DNA of 64,000 nucleotides from Bdellovibrionaceae bacterium UBA1609 (GCA_002321895.1 DCMZ01000008.1:62001-126000); one strand, 5' to 3'; numbered from the stretch's first letter, positions 26,616-35,118 are shown. The notes: generated by a model not told the origin, from the letters alone. Translations and numbers: made by a program.

Positions 26616-27176
26616 TTAGAACGTTCCTACTACAAAATTTAATGCCTCTTCATAGCAGGCTTTTCCATTTTTTCTACAGCGTTGAGTAATTTGGTGATGG
26701 TAGTTTAGCGATGATAGAGGAAGAACCGCTTGATAGCAGGCTACTGATTTTCTGCTGAACTCCGAACATATGCTATAGATCACTTGATTCCACTCCTCTG
26801 CCATAAGCCCTGGAACTCTCAAATAGGCGAGCATTTCCTTATAGCAGTTGGATTTCTCTCGTCTTCTTTCTGGTGAACAAGCGCTGTAAATTTTACGAGC
26901 CTGAATGGACTCTTCATAAAATAGTAAAATGCTGTTTTCTATGCACTGGGTGGTTTCGCAGCCAGCAAGAATCATTTGTGATGCATTCATTGGGATGATT
27001 TCACTGTCCCCAAAAAAATCGTCTTCGACGTAGGAGCTATCATACCCATCTTGTGGGTAAGGTTCGTAAGAGCGCTGATATTCAAAAAGCCCAGTTGCTT
27101 TTTCGTCCCCACTGGGGCCACTAGCAAGAGTGGCCATGGGTAGCAGTAAGATAAAAATTAAAAATTTCATGATCAT
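26616..27176 (-). CDS. Short secreted cysteine-repeat protein, paralogue 5
   Basis: A 186-residue relative of the four larger proteins: signal peptide ending TLA, motif SGPSGDEKATGLFEYQR, acidic linker, then degenerate cysteine-paired units (CSPERRREKSNC, CSEFSRKSVAC, CRKNGKAC). It lacks the C-terminal HYNKNDYW domain, so it is either a truncated copy or the ancestral short form. Its ATG overlaps the stop of the upstream gene by one base, which points to coupled translation. Confidence 0.7.
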   Translation of the reverse strand: MIMKFLIFILLLPMATLASGPSGDEKATGLFEYQRSYEPYPQDGYDSSYVEDDFFGDSEIIPMNASQMILAGCETTQCIENSILLFYEESIQARKIYSACSPERRREKSNCYKEMLAYLRVPGLMAEEWNQVIYSICSEFSRKSVACYQAVLPLSSLNYHHQITQRCRKNGKACYEEALNFVVGTF

Positions 27177-28018
27177 TACCTGTCGTTAATAGCTCTATAT
27201 TGAGCCAATTTGTGCTTCAAGCTAGGAAACAGATTTTTGGCATATCTTCTAATGGTTCGGATGCTGCTGAATACGCCGGTATCTGAAAGCACTCGCGAGT
27301 TTTCAATCTCTTCCACTTTCTTAACAATACCGTAGATGCCTTCATCGCCGAGAAGTTCTTCACCCACAGCTGCGGCAAGGCGATCGTCGTTGTTAAGAAT
27401 CGAGTAGATATGAATGGAAGATTGTTTGATAAACTTTAATGACGAAGTCACATCAAAAACAGAGGTCCACCATCTTTCTGTGTCGACAATCTTTTGGATA
27501 GCTAAATCTTCATAGCGAAGTCTTGCTAGAGATTGATTTCGAATGGCTTCCACACTGCTTGAAGCATGTTCATAGGCTGTGACCAGAGAATATTTAAGGA
27601 TATCGGCCTTAAGCTGATCATTGAGAGAATTATCTAAAGTTGCTGGAGAAAGAATTGTGTCTGTAAGGATTCCACCAGACATATCTGGCACGCCATTGAC
27701 TAGCTGATACCCTTGCGATAAGGCGATTTTCATGACGTATTTTGGGCGTCCCGTAGACTCAACAAGAAGTTTTATAATGCCATCAGAATAGACGTTCAAT
27801 CTCTCCTGGGTGGATTTACCACGTGCCTCTCTTAAAATACGGACGATATCTTTACGGGTATTTCTAAAGTATTGTAGGACTTCTTGGCGTCTTTCTTCTG
27901 AGACCAGTAGTTCGGTTTCAACACCTACAAATACGGGTTCGCTATAGTCATTGAAGGTGTCGGCCTTCGCCTGCATAGTGAATGAAAGTGTGATTAAAAG
28001 AATATTTAAAAATTTCAT
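27176..28018 (-). CDS. Secreted helical protein of the cassette, unknown family
   Basis: A 280-residue protein with signal peptide (residues 1-19, ending MQAKA) and an almost entirely helical, charged mature part (EERRQEVLQYFRNTRKDIV, then ILKYSLVTAYEHASSSVEAI). It has no cysteine in the mature region, unlike its downstream neighbours. A layout of helices similar to the proteins at 28980 and 29924 suggests distant relationship, but I could not see a convincing shared motif. Five bases separate it from the gene upstream and it overlaps the next gene by one base. Confidence 0.65.
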   Translation of the reverse strand: MKFLNILLITLSFTMQAKADTFNDYSEPVFVGVETELLVSEERRQEVLQYFRNTRKDIVRILREARGKSTQERLNVYSDGIIKLLVESTGRPKYVMKIALSQGYQLVNGVPDMSGGILTDTILSPATLDNSLNDQLKADILKYSLVTAYEHASSSVEAIRNQSLARLRYEDLAIQKIVDTERWWTSVFDVTSSLKFIKQSSIHIYSILNNDDRLAAAVGEELLGDEGIYGIVKKVEEIENSRVLSDTGVFSSIRTIRRYAKNLFPSLKHKLAQYRAINDR

Positions 28019-28023
28019 TTTGA

Positions 28024-28962
28024 TTACCTTTTCCTTCTTGAATTCCAGTGGTCTGGCTCGAATTGAACGGTTCTAAAACCCACACAAGACATTTTTCCTG
28101 GGGGTACATCGATGAACAACATGTTGGATTTGTCTTCAGAAACGCGAATTTGCGTGACCAAAGCGTAAATTTTACTGCTTTGTCGTTTTCCATCGGTGGC
28201 ATAAGCGTCATAATCTACACGTTTTAATAGTCCCCAGCGCGCCAATGTACCTTCCATCGAAAAGTTTCCTTCTGAAACTTGCTTTGGCATTCTTCGATGT
28301 TTTTCGAATGTAAGGATACCTTGTAGATTCCAACTGTTACCGTAAGGACTCGTTACAATTTCAAAGTGGTTGTCGGACCATTTTCGTCCCTCAATTTGTG
28401 GTCTTTGGGGATCCACAGCCACCCATTCTTTCGACCGCTTTCTTTTCCCGTAGAGAGTGTGAGTAAAGCAACCCGCTTCAAGACCTTTTGGTTCTGGTGT
28501 TAACTGTAGGTACCCATCAGGAGTGATTTGGCTCGTATAAAAAGCAAAATACTCAAAAGGTGTAGCGAGTAGAGCATCTGACTTCTGGGGAACCGCATCT
28601 TGTAAAAGGATGGGGATCCATACATGGCTATTGGGGCTACGAAATTCAATTTTGTAGAGTCCAACAAACCGTTCTTTACCGTCTTTTAGAAAAATCATTC
28701 CATAGTAGTTAGCGATGGAAGTGGCCGTATTGACTTGTTTGTCCACAAAGATCTCTAATTTGTTGTTAACATCCCAATATCCCTCTAGTCGCGGTCGCAC
28801 ATCATCTTCGCTTAAAGAAGAAACGAGTTCGACCTGCCGAGTGGATCTGGAATCGGGGGCAAATGGGTTAGATTCTTCACTCAGACTTCCAGAATTACCA
28901 CTGGCTAAAGCTTCTGAGGCAATCCAAAATGAGGCTAATATAAATTGAGTTAATGTTTTCAC
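28024..28962 (-). CDS. Secreted protein with SGxSG start, unknown family
   Basis: A 312-residue protein with a signal peptide ending EALA, followed by SGNSGSLSEESNPF. This start resembles that of the cysteine-repeat proteins although the rest is unrelated. The mature region is beta-rich with many aromatic residues (YWDVNNKLEIFVDKQ, YGMIFLKDGKERFVGLYKIEF) and ends in a basic tail (NSRRKR). Only two cysteines are evident. No family recognised. Gaps of 17 and five bases tie it to the operon. Confidence 0.65.
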   Translation of the reverse strand: MKTLTQFILASFWIASEALASGNSGSLSEESNPFAPDSRSTRQVELVSSLSEDDVRPRLEGYWDVNNKLEIFVDKQVNTATSIANYYGMIFLKDGKERFVGLYKIEFRSPNSHVWIPILLQDAVPQKSDALLATPFEYFAFYTSQITPDGYLQLTPEPKGLEAGCFTHTLYGKRKRSKEWVAVDPQRPQIEGRKWSDNHFEIVTSPYGNSWNLQGILTFEKHRRMPKQVSEGNFSMEGTLARWGLLKRVDYDAYATDGKRQSSKIYALVTQIRVSEDKSNMLFIDVPPGKMSCVGFRTVQFEPDHWNSRRKR

Positions 28963-28979
28963 GTTCTACCTCTTTCAAA

Positions 28980-29912
28980 TCATTGGTTATAGAGATTGCA
29001 GGAGGAAAGGCTTTCGGCCACATCTTGCAAACTCTGTTGGATTAGGGTGAGTGTTGATGAACTTGTGTCGCCAGAATCTAGAGCCTGGTCAATATCGTCG
29101 ACCACATCTTCTAGGCGCACAAGATCACAGGCGATTACATTGGCATAAGGGTTACCGTCCATCTGAATTAAAATGAAGTTAGAGACTAGCTTGGCGACTT
29201 CAAAATAGGTTTTAGCACCAAGTAGAGGGATCACATTGGTACGACCTCTTAGAGCAAGAAAAAAGCTATTCATAAAGTCAATTTGACCAAGAATGAAACG
29301 TGCATATTCCGCTTCATAAGCGCGAATGCTTGTTGTGGGCATGGCTAGGCCAACCCCAAATCTATTATACCATCTACTGTAGTAGAAGGGGGCATAGTGT
29401 CGCAAGTCGAAACTACGAGCTTCTGTGACCAAGCGCTTGGCAGCGGCATCAAAAAACTGAATCAAGGATTCTAATCCTGGTTGCGTCTCGGAGTTATACA
29501 TAGAGCGATACATGTTGAGATAGAGAATGGCGAGAAGCTTTGTGATCTGTAGGTCTTCAGCCTCTGCGGTCGCCACTTCATAGAGTCCATTGTAGTACTC
29601 TTGAATCGCTTGGTGTCTTCGAGCCGTCGTCGTCATGCTATCGTTGGCAAGAGCACGCTGAGCTTTCTCAATGGCACGCTCTAAAACCTGAATGGAGTTG
29701 AGGCACCACTCCGCATAGCTAGAGTGATCCATTCTGTTGTATTCGCCAATAGCAGGAATCTGCCCTTGGTTCACGGTTACATTTAAGTCAATACGAAGGC
29801 TCAATTGAGCAACATCCAGTTGAGGTAGCTGATTGAGGCTCGTGTCCGCAGTCGCCGAGTGAGTAGCGACTGTTGTGCAAATCATTAGTATAAGTAGTTT
29901 TATAATCTTCAT
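28980..29912 (-). CDS. Secreted helical protein, paralogue of the upstream gene
   Basis: A 310-residue protein: signal peptide ending SATA, then a long helical region. It shares several landmarks with the product of 29924-31018: SYAEWC against SYPEFEQWC, FDLRHYAPFYY against FDKDYFMPFSY, and ANVIACDLVRLEDVVDDI against ANTYACELDSLDRLIYEL, with a C-terminal cysteine in both. These conserved cysteines probably pair. Function unknown. Confidence 0.65.
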   Translation of the reverse strand: MKIIKLLILMICTTVATHSATADTSLNQLPQLDVAQLSLRIDLNVTVNQGQIPAIGEYNRMDHSSYAEWCLNSIQVLERAIEKAQRALANDSMTTTARRHQAIQEYYNGLYEVATAEAEDLQITKLLAILYLNMYRSMYNSETQPGLESLIQFFDAAAKRLVTEARSFDLRHYAPFYYSRWYNRFGVGLAMPTTSIRAYEAEYARFILGQIDFMNSFFLALRGRTNVIPLLGAKTYFEVAKLVSNFILIQMDGNPYANVIACDLVRLEDVVDDIDQALDSGDTSSSTLTLIQQSLQDVAESLSSCNLYNQ

Positions 29913-29923
29913 TCGAGTCCGCC

Positions 29924-31018
29924 TTAGTTACAGCCAGCAAAGGAGTTGTAGGTTAAGTCATTGATCCAGCCGAATGTACTTCGTACCTTAACAGGAGCTG
30001 GGCAGTAGGCGTCAGCACCACAAAGCCGATCTGAGTAACCTGTGTCGTTGAGCTCGATGAGTTCATAGATAAGACGGTCTAGTGAGTCCAATTCGCAAGC
30101 ATAGGTATTCGCGAGAAGGTTGGATTCAAGATCTACATAGGAGAACGTAGCTAGTTTTTCCGCAATGAAGAGGTATAGGGGTGTATTAATTGCCACCACG
30201 TTCGGACCTACTGATGCACTAGAAACAGAAACCATACCATCTGAATCTATATCGTAAAAGATGAAGTCGATGGGGCTTTGGGTATTCAGAAGTAACTTAG
30301 AGGAAAGGCGCAACTGTTTAGCGGCTAAGCGTACTAACTTCTGCTCATGCTGAATGATGCTTTGTCTTCTGGAGGCGCATGACGAATCAGAACCATTGCC
30401 ATAGGTACAGTGATACGAGAAAGGCATAAAGTAATCTTTATCAAACTTTTTATGAACCTTGGTAATGAAGGTCATGTAGTCCGTCATAAACGAAACTATG
30501 GATCTCTTGGCTTGGTAATCTTCGAAACGTGGGTCATTCCATGTTTCGTAAGCAATAATAAGAGCTCTATTCACCATTTGGGTTGAAATGGGACCCAAGA
30601 AATATCTGTCACTTCGAAAGGAAGTGGCCATGTTTCTTAAAGTTCCATAAATAACAGCAAAAGCGTCTTCAACTTTATCGCGCATGTAAAATCGAACAGC
30701 AAGATCTCTTGCCTGTACGATGTCTAAAATCACTCGGTCACACCATTGCTCGAATTCAGGATAGGAGTTGTGTCTTCGCATCGATTGTCTATTGTAACGT
30801 CTAGATATATCAGCAACAAACGAGTCGATTTGATTGCCAACACCACCGCCATCAGAGGCTCTTAGCCTGTTAGGACCATGATTTCTTCGGCTTAACGAAG
30901 TGATATTCACTCCCAGTTCTTCGGGTGAAGTGTAATCTTGTGTTCTATGTTTTTCTTGAGTGCCTGCGGAAGCGGAATTGGCTAACAGCAAACAGATGGC
31001 TATTACTAGGGTTTTCAT
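29924..31018 (-). CDS. Secreted helical protein, first structural gene of the cassette
   Basis: A 364-residue protein with signal peptide (residues 1-18, ending ASA) and a helical body with at least eight cysteines, including SYPEFEQWC, FMPFSYHCTYG and ANTYACELDSLDR. It is a diverged paralogue of the next gene. Its ATG overlaps the stop of the TIGR02147 regulator by four bases (ATGA), so regulator and cassette are translationally linked. No known domain was recognised. Confidence 0.65.
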   Translation of the reverse strand: MKTLVIAICLLLANSASAGTQEKHRTQDYTSPEELGVNITSLSRRNHGPNRLRASDGGGVGNQIDSFVADISRRYNRQSMRRHNSYPEFEQWCDRVILDIVQARDLAVRFYMRDKVEDAFAVIYGTLRNMATSFRSDRYFLGPISTQMVNRALIIAYETWNDPRFEDYQAKRSIVSFMTDYMTFITKVHKKFDKDYFMPFSYHCTYGNGSDSSCASRRQSIIQHEQKLVRLAAKQLRLSSKLLLNTQSPIDFIFYDIDSDGMVSVSSASVGPNVVAINTPLYLFIAEKLATFSYVDLESNLLANTYACELDSLDRLIYELIELNDTGYSDRLCGADAYCPAPVKVRSTFGWINDLTYNSFAGCN

Positions 31019-31920
31019 TTGGGGTCCTCCAAGAGGGGGTTAGTTAAATTGATAAGTTGTATGTTAATCGCGACGACTTCATCTTTGTTTCCCGGGGTCG
31101 ATGAAAGGTCGGCATTTAATTCTTTTCTAAAGGTGTTAATCTTCTCTTTGATGTCCTTAAGCTGATTCTGAGTCACGGCTAAGGTCAGAGAAGAGAACTC
31201 TCGATCTTCCCAGCGATCCTCTTCGAGGGCCTGCTGAGTACGTTCAAGCATTTTGCTATGATAGTTTTGGACGGCGAAGTCCAACTCTCTAGGGTCAATT
31301 TCTAGAGCATCTCTATTTAAAGTGTATTTTTTCTTGCTGTCGCTCCAAACCACCAGATCTAGCTCTTTAAGCATCTTAAAACCGGCTTCAGCTTGTTTCT
31401 TGGTGATTTTGTTTTTTAGTTTTTTAGCGATCCAATCAGGATCCGCTTCAAAGTCAGCCAGGCAAACTAGTTCACGAATGGCCATTTTATCCCAGCTATC
31501 CAAAAACTGACTGAGGTGGCTTAGGTTGTGTAACTTTTCATTTTGCTTATTCTTATTTATTTTAGCCAGCTCGCTGAGCAACTCGTGTTTTTCCTGATTT
31601 TTTTTACTTTGATTGTATAGAACTAACTTTTCAAAATATCGGGACTCTTTGGCATTCAATTTAAGAGCTTTGATAAAACCCTGTAATGAGGAAATGCCTA
31701 AATTCCTTTTCCCGCGAATCACCATGCTGAGTAGGGTATGTGAGCTTAAACCAGCTTGGCGCGCAAACATAGAGCCAGAGTAGGATGGGTTCGTATCTTT
31801 TTTGTAGCTGAACCACTCTTCTAAAAACTTGCGGTAGTCCATATAGTAAAACAAGTCAGGACAAGTGGGGGGCTTGTCTGATGCAGTATTCTTTTGTTGT
31901 GTGTGAAATTGTGTTTCCAC
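31015..31920 (-). CDS. TIGR02147/DUF4423 family DNA-binding regulator
   Basis: A protein of about 301 residues with the family hallmarks: a PDLFYYMDYRKFLEEWF opening, a helix-turn-helix region (FARQAGLSSHTLLSMVIRGKRNL), a middle helical section and the DUF4423-type C-terminal part (AIRELVCLADFEADPDWIA, KLKNKITKKQAEAGFKML). The start chosen is GTG at 31920, five bases after AAAGGAG; an open frame continues to another GTG at 31965 without a ribosome site. It is the first gene of the secreted-protein operon and is likely to control it. The effector is unknown. Confidence 0.85.
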   Translation of the reverse strand: METQFHTQQKNTASDKPPTCPDLFYYMDYRKFLEEWFSYKKDTNPSYSGSMFARQAGLSSHTLLSMVIRGKRNLGISSLQGFIKALKLNAKESRYFEKLVLYNQSKKNQEKHELLSELAKINKNKQNEKLHNLSHLSQFLDSWDKMAIRELVCLADFEADPDWIAKKLKNKITKKQAEAGFKMLKELDLVVWSDSKKKYTLNRDALEIDPRELDFAVQNYHSKMLERTQQALEEDRWEDREFSSLTLAVTQNQLKDIKEKINTFRKELNADLSSTPGNKDEVVAINIQLINLTNPLLEDPK

Positions 31921-32010
31921 AAATTCTCCTTTTTTCTGAACTTGTAGGGATCGTCTATCAGGCACGAAAACATTTTTGTAGGAACTGAATGTATTTTCTG
32001 ATATTTTGCC

Positions 32011-32033
32011 GAAACATTTGTTTCATCATGAAA
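32011..32033. promoter_or_regulatory. Overlapping palindromes in the divergent promoter region
   Basis: GAAAC-ATTT-GTTTC (32011-32024) overlaps TTTCAT-C-ATGAAA (32021-32033), giving three or four alternating GAAA/TTTC half-sites between the divergent regulator and the HEXXH protease gene. This is a plausible operator for the TIGR02147 protein. Confidence 0.4.
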
Positions 32034-32049
32034 TTTGGGAATGAACGGT

Positions 32050-33000
32050 ATGAAGTTTTTTTACAAAACTAAAAGTATAGTCATTTTAGTATGTTGCCTT
32101 TGTGTGAGTGCGCATGCGGACGAAACGAATGTCCCGGGGCTTCATTGTGTTTCAGGTGAGTATGTAAAAACATCTGTTTCACCCAACATAGAAACAGATT
32201 TAAATATAAATTCGAGTCTGTTGAAAGATGGGATTCATAATGTAGTTCAGTTCTTTCCTCGTTTATTTGCAAAACCTTGGAGTAAAAATTTCACAGAATG
32301 GTCCATAACAATTGATTCCGAATACAACGGGAGGCCCACGGTAGCTCCTTGGCTTAAAGATTCTCTGGGTCGCCCCACTATGTATCTTAGTCCGTCCCAT
32401 TTACTTTACGATTATAATGGACAACTCCTGTCCCACGAATTCATACATATTTTGATGGATAAAATGAGCCCTCAACGCGATCGGTTTATAAAAGAGGGAG
32501 TGGCTATGTTGGGTTCTTTTATTTTAACTTGTGAATCTGATCAGCTACTTGAATTATTTCCTCTTAAATCACCCTACAGCTTGAGCGAGGATTTTACTAA
32601 AGTCTCATCCGTTCGTTTGAATGGGCTATATCAATACGTAAATGCATTGTTTTTATATATGTATAAACACTGTGGGGAAGAGGAACTATTTGTGCGACTG
32701 TTAAAGTCTCAGTCTAAAAAAAGTGGTATCCAATTTTTGAGTGAAGTTTTATCGTCTATGGAGCGCGGTAAAGAGCAGCACATGTGTTCAGATTTCGATT
32801 CCCTATTTCTGCAATTTTCAAAAGATCGATTGGAAAAGAATTTGGACTATTTAGAATTCAACGAAAGCTTTCTATATGATGGTCCGATAAAACTAGAGCC
32901 CTATTCAGCTATTAGATACTATCGGTACACTGAGAGTTGCTTAATGCCTTCGGATTTGGAGCTCAATGAAGAATCTTGTATGCGGATTCGTTTTGAGTAA
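32050..33000 (+). CDS. Secreted HEXXH zinc metallopeptidase-like protein
   Basis: The ATG at 32050 gives a good signal peptide (MKFFYKTKSIVILVCCLC..., ending SAHA). The zinc motif HEFIH is at residues 129-133 and is followed 16 residues later by Glu149 in IKEGVAML, the gluzincin-like arrangement of peptidase-MA proteins. The rest is unrecognised and has several cysteines (LTCESD, HCGEEEL, HMCSDF). It is transcribed divergently from the regulator of the secreted cassette, sharing a promoter region, so it may belong to the same regulon. Confidence 0.7.
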   Translation: MKFFYKTKSIVILVCCLCVSAHADETNVPGLHCVSGEYVKTSVSPNIETDLNINSSLLKDGIHNVVQFFPRLFAKPWSKNFTEWSITIDSEYNGRPTVAPWLKDSLGRPTMYLSPSHLLYDYNGQLLSHEFIHILMDKMSPQRDRFIKEGVAMLGSFILTCESDQLLELFPLKSPYSLSEDFTKVSSVRLNGLYQYVNALFLYMYKHCGEEELFVRLLKSQSKKSGIQFLSEVLSSMERGKEQHMCSDFDSLFLQFSKDRLEKNLDYLEFNESFLYDGPIKLEPYSAIRYYRYTESCLMPSDLELNEESCMRIRFE

Positions 33001-33034
33001 ACCCAGTCTTTTTACGGGATTCATCCATCGTTAT

Positions 33035-34084
33035 TTAGGGATAGTTATTGAGAATCCAGCCTAAGGCAACCACCTGTGGAACAGTAACCAGCGGTAAAAA
33101 TAAGGAGATTTTCCATGATCCAGTGGTTTCTTTTAAAGCCATGATTTCCGTATAATCTGTCGAAACGCCTGTCATCATAAAGGTGAATCCATTTCCAGGA
33201 GCTTTGGCCACGGTCAAAAGTTCGGCGGCAATGGGGGCCGAACCCTCGGAGCAAACTTCAATAATAGTGGCTGCAACAATAGTTAGGCCAAGTCCTAGAA
33301 GAGAGGGGCCAAACCAAGTGCCGAAGCTTTCAGGGGTAAATAGAACTCGAACAAGGGCGGCAATGATCACTCCAAAGAAAACCCAACGTAAAATCATTTT
33401 TGATTCTTTCGCTCCGGAAAGGATGACCTTCCAAAGGACTGCAGGGCTAAATGAAATTTGACTCACAAGCTTCTTAGCTTCAGGTAAAACCTTATAACCT
33501 TCTGGAATGGCGACTGTATGAGGGTTTTTAGGTAAAACGTTTTTGCTCTCGAGAGAGTTGAAAATGAGTCCTGACAAAATGGCAATCACACAGGAGAGAA
33601 CAATAAACACAAGAGTGTATACCCAGCCGATTAATGTAATTAAAATAATGGTCATGGAAAAAGAATTCCAAGGACTGGCAATGAGGAAAGCCATGGTTTG
33701 GCCTAAAGTGGCTCCTCTTTTATACAGCTTCATTCCTACAAGTAAAATACCATGGCTACAAAGATCTAATAACAGACCCGCCGCCGTGGCCCTTAAAAGT
33801 CCTTTAAAGCCTCGCCCCGTTCCGAGCAGTGAAAGAGTGAATTCCTGGGGAATAGTGTCTACGAGGCCAGTAAAAAAAATAGCTAATACCAATCCAATCG
33901 CCATTTTATTCATGAGCTCATATACGCTATGGCTAAATTCTTCCAGTTGTAGATTGTTAAAATTGAGCCCGACTAAGTGCAAAACATAGCCTAGGGCTAT
34001 CAGGGCGAGAGATCCCCACAACAGGTAGTCGGTTTTAGAATGGTCGTGACAGCCACTACTGTGGCAAGAGGGTGCATTGCTCAT
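33035..34084 (-). CDS. SO_0444-family Cu/Zn efflux permease (ArsP/DUF318-like)
   Basis: A 349-residue membrane protein with about eight to ten helices and a metal-binding N-terminus (CHSSGCHDHS). The two repeated halves carry permease segments such as LLDLCSHGILLVGMKLYKRGA and EVCSEGSAPIAAELL, with conserved cysteines inside helices. These features match permeases annotated as SO_0444-type copper/zinc exporters. It appears monocistronic. Metal specificity is from family knowledge only. Confidence 0.8.
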   Translation of the reverse strand: MSNAPSCHSSGCHDHSKTDYLLWGSLALIALGYVLHLVGLNFNNLQLEEFSHSVYELMNKMAIGLVLAIFFTGLVDTIPQEFTLSLLGTGRGFKGLLRATAAGLLLDLCSHGILLVGMKLYKRGATLGQTMAFLIASPWNSFSMTIILITLIGWVYTLVFIVLSCVIAILSGLIFNSLESKNVLPKNPHTVAIPEGYKVLPEAKKLVSQISFSPAVLWKVILSGAKESKMILRWVFFGVIIAALVRVLFTPESFGTWFGPSLLGLGLTIVAATIIEVCSEGSAPIAAELLTVAKAPGNGFTFMMTGVSTDYTEIMALKETTGSWKISLFLPLVTVPQVVALGWILNNYP

Positions 34085-34126
34085 AATATGAATGTAGTAC
34101 TGATCGAGCGTTTAAGCAACTGGAGG

Positions 34127-34633
34127 TCACTCAAAAACATCCAACCGTCTTGCGGATTCGATGAGCCACTCTCCTGAGGTGTTCACAAAGTCGATTTCCA
34201 ATGGAGTGACTCCATCTGCAATGGATCCGATTCTGTAGTAAAGAGAGTAGTCAACAACGAGAGTCACTGTGGCTCGATTAGCGCCCTGTAACTTCACTTG
34301 AATGTCATTAAGTTCTAGCTCCGAAAATTCAAAGTTTCTAAGAATTACATACATATACCTAAGTAAGTTATCTTGGCCTTGAGCTATAGGAGTGTCTTTG
34401 CGAGCCAGTTCATCATAGATAGCAATGTCTGGTACTGAATAACCCAAGATTCGTTTTGAAAACTGAGTTTGTTTAATAAAATTAACGGGCAAGGGTTTGG
34501 TTTGGGCAATGTCTTGGAGTTCAATCACTTTCCCAAGTATTACTTCTTCGTCAGTTTCGAGAACGTAATGAGACACGGCAGCGACCAGGATGCCGGCGAT
34601 GAGGGCCATAGTGAGAACTACTTTTCGATTCAT
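34127..34633 (-). CDS. Membrane-anchored protein with NTF2-like C-terminus, hypothetical
   Basis: A 168-residue protein with one N-terminal membrane segment (residues 5-22) and an alpha+beta domain that ends with strands ATVTLVVDYSLYYR, LEIDFVNTSGEWLIESARR, an arrangement resembling SnoaL/NTF2-like folds. It overlaps the upstream S26-like gene by four bases and is certainly co-transcribed with it. Function unknown. Confidence 0.6.
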   Translation of the reverse strand: MNRKVVLTMALIAGILVAAVSHYVLETDEEVILGKVIELQDIAQTKPLPVNFIKQTQFSKRILGYSVPDIAIYDELARKDTPIAQGQDNLLRYMYVILRNFEFSELELNDIQVKLQGANRATVTLVVDYSLYYRIGSIADGVTPLEIDFVNTSGEWLIESARRLDVFE

Positions 34634-35079
34634 AGAAGTTTCCCTACTAAGACGCTTGTATTTAATATCCCGAGAAATTGGGGTGGAAAATTGATCGTTG
34701 CCAGCAGAACTTCATCGTCTAAGAGCTCTCGGCTATCATAGGTTTTGTTTGTCATTTTCATACTATGTTGAGGGATTGGATTGCCATTAATAAAGAGCTG
34801 TCCATCTATGGTATCAATAGAATCTCCCGCGGCGGCAACCACTTGAGCAGCCATTGATTTTGAGCCGCCAATCAGCGAGAACACGACAATGTCCCCCGCG
34901 GTTGGCGTCCCTAGACTATAGGCTTGTTTGAAAACAAAACGGAGTTGGTGACCTCCAAATGGGCCTTTGGTTTCTAAGATATAGGGTTTTAGAATAAATC
35001 CAAATACTATGAGCGCTGAGGCCACCACAATAGCCATTCTCAGCAAAATGTGGTGTTTTGATTTGAACTGTGAAAACAT
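34630..35079 (-). CDS. Degenerate signal peptidase I (S26)-like protein
   Basis: A 149-residue single-pass protein. An N-terminal membrane helix is followed by S26 landmarks: TAGDIVVFSL, then VVAAAGDSIDTIDGQLFINGNPIP, which matches the leader-peptidase box around the catalytic lysine, and YDSREL near the end. The catalytic serine box (SxSM) is not present: the corresponding segment reads TKGPFGGHQ. The lysine-arginine pair before VV is AQ. It is therefore probably a non-catalytic relative, or a highly diverged TraF-type peptidase. It is coupled to the downstream NTF2-like gene. Confidence 0.6.
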   Translation of the reverse strand: MFSQFKSKHHILLRMAIVVASALIVFGFILKPYILETKGPFGGHQLRFVFKQAYSLGTPTAGDIVVFSLIGGSKSMAAQVVAAAGDSIDTIDGQLFINGNPIPQHSMKMTNKTYDSRELLDDEVLLATINFPPQFLGILNTSVLVGKLL

Positions 35080-35118
35080 GTCATTACCTCAAAATGGACA
35101 ACCAGGATACACGGATCA

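Noticed and set aside
21934..27176. CRISPR-like interpretation of the repeated segments
   Set aside because: The repeats are 67 bases, more than a kilobase apart, and within coding sequences; they reflect gene duplication.
33543..33989. Plus-strand 148-codon ORF inside the SO_0444-type permease
   Set aside because: Antisense to a convincing membrane protein with conserved motifs; it has no independent support.
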